Notes under the pieces: generated by a model
Told to the model about the DNA's origin: nothing
The model's input: only the letters and a program-made list of their open reading frames with translations
The model's database searches: none
Made by a program: the position numbers and the translations under genes
Part shown: one piece after another, positions 1 to 7,151 of the stretch
Numbering within the stretch: position 1 is the first letter of the stretch
Layout: each line of letters starts with the position of its first letter
NCBI GenBank assembly: GCA_034440255.1
Contig: JAWXBU010000055.1
Coordinates: 1 to 20,910 of the forward strand
Length of the DNA: 20,910 nucleotides
Direction: 5' to 3'
DNA from: JAEUIA01 sp034440255
GTDB taxonomy: Bacteria; Planctomycetota; UBA1135; GCA-002686595

Positions 1-105
1 GCTTCGACCTTGGCCGCTTCGACCTTGGCCGCTTCGACCTTGGGTGCTTCGACCTTGGGTGCTTCGACCTTGGGTGCTTCGACCTTGGCCGCTTCCATCT
101 TCGGC
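1..105. repeat. 15-bp tandem repeat encoding a pentapeptide array
   Basis: Six copies of a 15-bp unit, gcttcgaccttggcc or gcttcgaccttgggt, lie head to tail at 1-90. A degenerate seventh copy is at 91-105. The variants alternate only in the last two bases (cc or gt), which switch Ala-Ala to Ala-Pro in the minus-strand lipoprotein. The array continues past the left edge. Because the unit is a multiple of 3, copy-number change would keep the frame. Confidence 0.9.
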
Positions 106-248
106 GCCTCAGGTCTCTTTTCGCTCGCCGCGGGGGCGGACTGCGCGGTGGTCGACTTCACGGGGGCCTTCGGTTCGCCGCTCTCGCACGAGGCGAAAGC
201 GAACGCGGTCAGCGACAAAGATGCAGCGATGAGGATCCGACTCGACAT
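1..248 (-). CDS. Lipoprotein with EAPKV/EAAKV pentapeptide repeats (3' part beyond window)
   Basis: The frame starts at ATG 248 and stays open to the left edge, giving 82 visible residues. The N-terminus (MSSRILIAASLSLTAFAFAS followed by Cys21) reads as a lipoprotein signal peptide with lipobox F-A-S-C, so the mature protein should be anchored to a membrane through Cys21. A Ser/Ala/Pro-rich stretch follows. Then come pentapeptide repeats of the type K-V-E-A-P or K-V-E-A-A, still running at the window edge. Such a Lys/Glu/Ala/Pro tract is probably an extended, charged spacer between the lipid anchor and a domain outside the window. No clear Shine-Dalgarno is seen. The gene is divergent from the secreted protein at 500. 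Function unknown. Confidence 0.6.
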   Translation of the reverse strand, partial: MSSRILIAASLSLTAFAFASCESGEPKAPVKSTTAQSAPAASEKRPEAPKMEAAKVEAPKVEAPKVEAPKVEAAKVEAAKVE

Positions 249-499
249 GATTAGGTCTCGAGAATGGGGCGTGTGGTTGGGGCTTCGATCCGGCGACGGA
301 TCGTGTTTCGGCCCCAGAGACTAGGCAGCAGAGCGCGCCGGGCAAGTGCAATTGCCCAAAGGCGGTAGCCCAGGACTCTCCCAGGGATTCCGGAATCCGT
401 GGCAGGTGCCGGCGCCGTCCGTCGCCCTCCTCCATGGGAAAGCGCAGCGCTCCGGACCGGATCCGGGGGCGGCCCCCTGATGAAACCCGAGGAGCGATC
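249..499. promoter_or_regulatory. Divergent intergenic region with four inverted repeats
   Basis: No gene is apparent in this 251-bp gap between two divergent genes. Four inverted repeats are visible. At 286-303 there is a 7-bp stem CGATCCG/CGGATCG with a gcga loop. At 340-357 there is a 6-bp stem GGGCAA/TTGCCC with loop gtgcaa. At 385-398 there is a perfect 14-bp palindrome GGATTCCGGAATCC. At 465-477 there is GGGGG-cgg-CCCCC. The 385-398 palindrome could be a dimeric regulator site and the others RNA hairpins. No convincing -35/-10 pair was identified. Confidence 0.4.
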
Positions 500-3010
500 A
501 TGTCGAAGCGAGCCATCCCCCGTTCTTTCGTTTGGACGATCTTGTGCGCCCTGGCCGCGTCGTCGACGACGAGTGCGCAAGTCGGAACCAAGGTGCCCGC
601 GCTACCTCCGCTCGTCGAAGACGTGAAGACGCCTGCGCCTGTACCGCTCGCTGGAGCGAGCCTCTGGCAAGCGACACGGGCTTCTGTCGGCAGCGCCGTT
701 TCGACTCCTCGGAGCGAACAGCGCAAAGTCGCCGCGAGCGAGCGAGTGCGCGAAGCGTCGCCGCGCCGACGTCTCGAGCGCGTCCAAGTTTCGTCCATGG
801 ACGCCGACGCCGTGTGGGCGCGCGGCAGCAACTACAAGGCGCGCTTCGCTTCCGACGGCATCACGTTCGTGCCGTTCTTCGGATCGAAAGCGACGACGAA
901 TCATCCGGTTCACTTCGCACTCGAGTCGGCACGGCTCGGTGAAAGTTCGATCGAGTTCGACGCGACCGCGACGCCTCGCGCATCCGGTGACGCGATCGAC
1001 TTCGCGCGCGGCCCGTTCGTCGAGCGTTGGGTGCTGGGCGACGCCTCCATCGAGCAGACGTTTCGGATCGACGCGCTCGCGCCGACCGGAGATCTCGTGT
1101 TGACCCTCGCCGTCGAAACGGATCTCCAAGCCGATACGCACGGAGCGGCGCTCGCGTTCGTGTGCGCGTTCGGTCGTGTCGAGTACGGCGCGGCTGTCGC
1201 GATCGATGCGGACGGACGACGCTTCCCGGTCGCGCGTACCTGGAACGATGCGTCGATCGAACTCAGACTCGAGCGCGAATCCATTGCCGGAGCGCGCTTC
1301 CCCATCGTGCTCGATCCCGTGGTGTCGACGACGAGCTTCGACTCGTCGCTGGCAGACGATTTCGCACCTGATACGGCGTACGAAGCGTCGACCAACAGCT
1401 ACCTCGTCGTCTACGAAGAGATCTTCTCGGCGGCGGATCACGACGTGTACGCGCTGCACCTCGACGCTGCCGGCACACCGCTGTTCGGCGGCTATCTCGA
1501 CTACACGACCGACGACTGGCGTCATCCAAAAGTCGCGAGCAACGCGCTCGCGCAGAACTTCATGTGCGTGGCCGCAGTCACTCCGGTCGGCGGGGGACAA
1601 CGTCGCATCCGCGGCGCGACCTTCGCGGCGACGACGAGCACGACAGGCCTGCAATTCACGATCAGCGGCAGCGAATCCGGCGACAAATCGAATCCGGACG
1701 TCGGTGGAGACCCGGCGCTCGTGGGCCCGACCTACTACATGGTCGTCTGGCAGCGCATGTTCTCGCCAACCGATCACGACATCCACGCGCGCTTGATGCA
1801 AGCGGACGGAACACCGGCTTCGGGGCTGGTTCCCGTCGACAACTCGACCGCCACGATCGACACGGTGCCCGCGATTTCGAAGTCGGACGGCAATCCGCCG
1901 TTCGCGACGCAGGTCTGGACGATCGCGTGGCAGCGGTTCTTCTTCGGCACGCAAGAGCAGATCTTCGGCGCGCAGTACCGCTGGGACGGTGCGCTCGTGA
2001 ACGCGACGTTCCCGATCGATCTAGGTGACGAGTGTCTCGCGCCCAGCGTTTCGAGTCCGCTCGACGGCAACGCGTTCTACCCGCGCGAGTACATGGTCGC
2101 GTTCCAAGTCAAAGGACAACTGCAGACGCAGTGGGATGTCCTCGGAGCCGTGTTCGAGGGCACGCAGTTCCAGACGGGCACCGACATCGGGAACTACGTG
2201 AATCCGTCGACGAACTCGAGCGATCAAGTCCACCCGCGCGTCGATTGCGACGGTCGACACTTCGCCGTCACGTGGGCGCAGGAACTCGCCGGTGGTTTCA
2301 ACGACTGGGACATCTTCGTCGCCGATCTCGTCTACGCCGCCGGCTATCCGTTCGTCGTGTCCTGGGACACGTTCGCGTACACGTCTTTCCAAGAGCTCGC
2401 TCCGGCGATCACGTCTACCTACAGCGGCGGCGGCGCACGGCGACGATACTTGGCTGCGTGGGACTCGCTCGATCCGTTCACGAGCGGCGCCGCGCGAGAA
2501 GTGTGGACGGGACTCTACGACGGCGAACAGGGCGGTTTCGTGACGACCTTCTGCGCCGGCGACGGTACGGCGAGCGCGTGCCCGTGCGCCAACTACGGTG
2601 CGTCGGGCAACGGCTGCGCGAACGCAGCGAATGCAGGCGGCGCGAATTTGTCGTCCTCGGGCAATCCGTGGGTCGGCAACGACACGCTCACGTTGCACGG
2701 CAGCGGCATGACGAACAGCGCGGTGCTCTACTTCCAAGGCAGTGCGCCGGTCAGCTTCTGGAACGGCGCTGCATTCGGCAACGGGCTGCGCTGCGTGACC
2801 GGTTTCACCGTGCGCTTGGGCGTGAAATTCAACGTCGCCGGCGCGTCGCAGTTCCCCGACGTCGGCGATGGTCCGATCACGTCCTACCTCGTGATCCCGT
2901 CGTTCGGAGCGCAGTACTTCTATCAAGCGTGGTACCGCGACGACGCCGGCTTCTGCACCGGCGCAGGCTTCAATCTGACGAACGGATTGCGAGCGATCTA
3001 CGCGCCGTGA
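500..3010 (+). CDS. Large secreted beta-propeller-like protein with C-terminal Cys-rich domain (paralog A)
   Basis: The start is ATG 500, preceded by GGAG at 491-494 with 5-nt spacing. This gives 836 aa. Residues 1-26 form a Sec signal peptide with likely cleavage at TSA|Q. The N-terminal region (about 110-310) contains VWARGSNYKARF and FFGSK blocks shared with the paralog at 10252. The middle holds about six repeats built around a V-V-W/Y-x(8-12)-D-H-D-I/V-x-A-x-L pattern followed by a turn with G (YLVVYEEIF, YMVVWQRMF, WTIAWQRFF and others). This suggests a beta-propeller or stacked beta-sheet domain. The last ~155 residues carry C-x-GDG-x(4)-CPCAN-x(5)-GC and further Cys, a C-terminal module seen widely in planctomycete exported proteins. 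Substrate and function unknown; probably a surface or periplasmic structural or binding protein. Confidence 0.85.
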   Translation: MSKRAIPRSFVWTILCALAASSTTSAQVGTKVPALPPLVEDVKTPAPVPLAGASLWQATRASVGSAVSTPRSEQRKVAASERVREASPRRRLERVQVSSMDADAVWARGSNYKARFASDGITFVPFFGSKATTNHPVHFALESARLGESSIEFDATATPRASGDAIDFARGPFVERWVLGDASIEQTFRIDALAPTGDLVLTLAVETDLQADTHGAALAFVCAFGRVEYGAAVAIDADGRRFPVARTWNDASIELRLERESIAGARFPIVLDPVVSTTSFDSSLADDFAPDTAYEASTNSYLVVYEEIFSAADHDVYALHLDAAGTPLFGGYLDYTTDDWRHPKVASNALAQNFMCVAAVTPVGGGQRRIRGATFAATTSTTGLQFTISGSESGDKSNPDVGGDPALVGPTYYMVVWQRMFSPTDHDIHARLMQADGTPASGLVPVDNSTATIDTVPAISKSDGNPPFATQVWTIAWQRFFFGTQEQIFGAQYRWDGALVNATFPIDLGDECLAPSVSSPLDGNAFYPREYMVAFQVKGQLQTQWDVLGAVFEGTQFQTGTDIGNYVNPSTNSSDQVHPRVDCDGRHFAVTWAQELAGGFNDWDIFVADLVYAAGYPFVVSWDTFAYTSFQELAPAITSTYSGGGARRRYLAAWDSLDPFTSGAAREVWTGLYDGEQGGFVTTFCAGDGTASACPCANYGASGNGCANAANAGGANLSSSGNPWVGNDTLTLHGSGMTNSAVLYFQGSAPVSFWNGAAFGNGLRCVTGFTVRLGVKFNVAGASQFPDVGDGPITSYLVIPSFGAQYFYQAWYRDDAGFCTGAGFNLTNGLRAIYAP

Positions 3011-3047
3011 GCGCGCTGTCGGCGAGCACGCGCTGCGATCGCTGAAT

Positions 3048-3080
3048 AGCTCATGCGGGGAGGTCGCGCCCCGCTAAGCT
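3048..3080 (+). terminator. Weak GC-rich hairpin after secreted paralog A
   Basis: GCGGGG (3055-3060) pairs with CCCCGC (3069-3074) across an 8-nt loop, with AGCT flanking both sides. It lies 38 bp after the stop and just before the helicase. There is no T-tract, so a transcription-attenuating or leader structure is equally possible. Confidence 0.25.
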
Positions 3081-3101
3081 CTCCCCGAACGTCGAGTGCG
3101 C

Positions 3102-4541
<1,440 letters not shown>

Positions 4542-4574
4542 GCGTTGCGGCTGGCTCGACCTGACTGAACGCCG

Positions 4575-4580
4575 TACATT
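4575..4580 (+). promoter_or_regulatory. Putative -10 element, leaderless start of the AlbA_2 gene
   Basis: TACATT ends 7 nt before ATG 4588, so a start at +1 of about 4587 would give an essentially leaderless mRNA. No good -35 is seen at the expected distance. The same geometry occurs before three other genes in the window. Confidence 0.35.
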
Positions 4581-4587
4581 TCTTGCC

Positions 4588-6258
4588 ATGGACTCCCTCT
4601 CCCCCGTCCTGGCCAAGCTTGAACACTGCGTCCGTACGGACACGTGGGAGTGATTGGAAACCGACTAGCTCGAGATCAAGCCTGTGCCTTCGACCGGAAA
4701 CGCTTGGTCGTCGATCCGCCAACCCGTCTGCGCGTTCTTGAATACGCGTGGCGGAACCGTGCTCCTGGGTGTGAAGGACGAGCAGAAACCCACCAGGAAG
4801 TACCTTCATACGGGATGGACGGAGGCCAACACTCCGAACCTCGACGCCCTGCGCCACGCGTTCAGATCCGTTCGTGGCGACGACATGTCTGTCGAGGAAT
4901 ACTTGATCATGGAGGTCAAGGCCTTCGGGGATGGACAGGTCGCGGTTGTACGAGTCACCGCGCTTCCGGAGCACCTTAAGTTCTGCACAGCGGAGGGCGC
5001 TGCCTACGAACGCGTCCTCGATGCTGACCGCAAGATAACTCCCTCGCGCATCCAAGAGCAGGAAGTGCGCAAGAGCGAGATGGAGCATGATCTAAAGCTC
5101 AAGCCTGTACCCGACGTACAGTTGCGCGACCTCAGCCTTCAGCGCATCAACGAATTGGTGTTGCCGGTGAATGAGGGTCAACAGCGCACGATCGAAACCA
5201 TCAAGAGCAGCTTGGATGACGCTGTCCCGTTTCTTGATCGCAGGCGGTTCTTGCTCAAGGATCGATCGATATCGACCTTGGGAGTGTTGGTGTGCGCTAT
5301 GAACCCTGAGGATGCTCTGCAGACGCGGAGCCACGTTGACGCCTTCGTCGAAATCCCCAACGAGGCTGCGCAGGACAAGAAGACTTTCAGGGACAACATC
5401 CTCCAGCTGATGGAGTCAGCCCAAAATTGGACGCTGCGCAACATCATGACCGGGATCTCGATCGAGGCCGGTGGAACGCGTACTGCGGAATATCCTGCGA
5501 AATTGATCCGAGAGTCGATCAACAATGCCCTCGCTCACAGGGATTATTCGATCAACAGGCCTGTTCAATTGACGATTCATCCGCGTCAGTCGCTCTCGAT
5601 TAGAAATCCAGGGAAGCTTCCGGGCGACCTGGTTTTCGAAGACATGCGCCATGCAATTCCATTCAGACGCATTTTCGCCAATTCGCGCGCAAGGAACCCG
5701 CGCTTGGCCGACGTCTTGAAACTTCACGACAAGTGGGAGGGGAAGGGGATCGGCATGTCGGATCTCGTGCACTTCGCGCTCGCCGATGAAATCGACATTC
5801 CTTATTACCTCTTCCACTCCTCTGACGAATTGTCTCTGTTCATTCCCGCAGGGAGGGTACTCGACGAGGCTACGCGGGCCTGGTTCGAACTTGCAGACGG
5901 CTTGATAGACATCAAGTCTGCAGGTCAAAAGCTCACGTCTGAGCATTTCGTGGTGCTGGCCTACCTCCTGAAGAGTGAACGACAGAATCGCCAAGGCCGC
6001 TACACGCTTTCGCTCACACCGAGCAACAACCACTTCAAGCTGCTGGGAGACCTCGAGCGGCAAGGGCTGGTCGTACTTCACCCAAGTAGTGAACAAACTC
6101 GCGAGGTATACGTGGTTTGCCGAGAACTGGCGGACGACAACTGCTTTGGTGAACTGAAGGAGTTGTTCGGAAAGGACTTCGAACACCTGAAGGTCTTGGG
6201 GCTGGAAACACTTAACATGGTTGCCTTGCCGAAAAATACTCCAGCGCAGGCGGGTTGA
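4588..6258 (+). pseudogene. COG2865-like regulator (AlbA_2 + GHKL-type ATPase), interrupted by TGA and TAG near the N-terminus
   Basis: From ATG 4588 one frame reads 556 codons, with TGA at 4651-4653 (codon 22) and TAG at 4666-4668 (codon 27). Sequence on both sides fits the family: W-E-stop-L-E-T-D-stop-L-E-I-K-P matches the E-x(3-4)-L-E-F/I-K opening strand of AlbA_2 (Schlafen-like) domains, followed by AFLNTRGGTVLLGV. After the stops the longest open part begins at GTG 4684 (524 aa). Numbered from there: AlbA_2 remainder about 10-125, a helical linker, an ATPase-like block RESINNALAHRDYS (276-289) with NPG (308-310) and GKGIGM (353-358), then a winged-helix-like C-terminus. Relatives are DNA-binding regulators, some in defence or accessory loci. 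Either the gene is dead, or a shortened protein is made from GTG 4684, which has no Shine-Dalgarno. Codon use looks less GC-biased than in neighbours. The frame ends overlapping the next gene. Confidence 0.7.
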
Positions 6259-6503
6259 ATGCCAAGCAAGTGAGCAGGCTCCTGAAGCATCGTCTGCCCA
6301 AGCTTGCAGCCGAGCGGGGTGACGACGAGTTCTACAGAGCCATCCGATATCAGGTCGAACGCATGGCGCCGCCCAAGAAGGACCTCGACCTCAAGAGTGC
6401 CGAATGGCACTCGAGTCCGGAGAAGATGCTGAGCATTCGTGGTCCAGCGAACAAGCCGCTGTTTCGACTGAACCGCAAGTATCAGCAGGGACTCTTCAAG
6501 TAG
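6255..6503 (+). CDS. Small protein of unknown function, coupled to the AlbA_2/ATPase gene
   Basis: The product is 82 aa, starting at TTG 6255, whose last two bases overlap the TGA stop (6256-6258) of the upstream gene. An AGG at 6248-6250 precedes it closely. GTG 6270 is an alternative start. The protein is basic, with an N-terminal KQVSRLLKHRLPKLAAER helix, the segment FYRAIRYQVERM, and a Trp-containing C-terminus (SAEWHSSPEKMLSIRG, LFRLNRKYQQGLF). It has no signal peptide, membrane segment or Cys motif. I do not recognise the family. Stop-start overlap and shared base composition suggest it moves and works with the upstream AlbA_2/ATPase gene, perhaps as a nucleic-acid-binding partner (inference). 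It appears intact although its partner has stop codons. Confidence 0.65.
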   Translation: MNAKQVSRLLKHRLPKLAAERGDDEFYRAIRYQVERMAPPKKDLDLKSAEWHSSPEKMLSIRGPANKPLFRLNRKYQQGLFK

Positions 6504-6518
6504 CGCGATTCTCCCCAG

Positions 6519-7103
6519 TCACGCACTGCCCAAGACTTCGGTCAAGCGCGCCAAGGAGCGATGCAGCAGCACGCGCACGGCGCCCTCGGTCTTGCCCATG
6601 TGCTCGGCGATCTCGGCGCGCGACAAGCCGACGACGTGGGCGAGCGTGATCACTTCGCGCTGTTCCTCGCTCAAGTGCTCGAACGCTCGCTCGACGCGCT
6701 CGACTTCTTCGCGCGCCATCGCGTCTCGGCTCGGACTCGCGAACGAGCTGTAGCTGCGCATCAACTCTCGCTCGCGCGACGGCAGAGACTCTTCGCGGCC
6801 AGCGTCTCGTTTCTGCGCGTGCCAGTGGTCGGCGCGATCGTGGATCTTGCGCAGCGCGGTCGTGAACAGCCATCGTCGGAAGGCGGACTCGTTCGGATGT
6901 TGGAAACGCTCGGCGTGTTCGAGCACCTCGCGACAGACCGATTGAACAAGGTCGGAACTCGCTTCGCGTCGGCGCAGTTCAGGGCCGGCACGCAAGCGCA
7001 CGAAGGCCCTCAAGTCGCCCAAGTGCATCTCGAGCAAAGCCTGCAAGGCCTGCGCGTCACCGCGTGCCGCTCGCTCGGCCAAACGTGCACTGTCATCCAG
7101 CAT
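6519..7103 (-). CDS. ECF-like RNA polymerase sigma factor, sigma-70 family
   Basis: This 194-aa protein has only regions 2 and 4, the layout of ECF sigma factors. Region 2 spans about 25-95 (SDLVQSVCREVLEH, FRRWLFTTALRKIHDR) and region 4 spans about 135-190 (LSEEQREVITLAHVVGLSRA, then IAEHMGKTEGAVRVLLHRSL, a clear helix-turn-helix). It should direct RNA polymerase to a specific promoter set. ATG 7103 was chosen because the family homology begins just after it; a longer open frame upstream would run through the divergent kinase start. There is no Shine-Dalgarno, but TAAGAT at 7112-7117 (minus strand) lies 8 nt upstream, suggesting a leaderless transcript. Its divergent neighbour is a receptor-type Ser/Thr kinase, an arrangement known in planctomycetes where kinase and ECF sigma form one signalling unit. 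The gene ends 15 bp from the convergent small gene. Confidence 0.88.
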   Translation of the reverse strand: MLDDSARLAERAARGDAQALQALLEMHLGDLRAFVRLRAGPELRRREASSDLVQSVCREVLEHAERFQHPNESAFRRWLFTTALRKIHDRADHWHAQKRDAGREESLPSRERELMRSYSSFASPSRDAMAREEVERVERAFEHLSEEQREVITLAHVVGLSRAEIAEHMGKTEGAVRVLLHRSLARLTEVLGSA

Positions 7104-7151
7104 CCCGATCGATCTTAGCCGTCGCGCGCAGGGGCCGGTAGGCTGGCGTAT
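7104..7151. promoter_or_regulatory. 48-bp divergent promoter between sigma factor and kinase
   Basis: Only 48 bp separate the two starts. On the minus strand TAAGAT (7117 to 7112) ends 8 nt before the sigma ATG. On the plus strand TAGGCT (7139-7144) ends 7 nt before the kinase GTG. With usual spacing each promoter's -35 would overlap the other's -10, so the two polymerases could not bind together. This is inferred from position; -35 matches are poor. Confidence 0.4.

Noticed and set aside
602..1954. 450-codon open frame antisense to secreted paralog A
   Set aside because: It is an Arg-rich shadow frame with no family motif. The sense-strand protein aligns with its paralog over this region.
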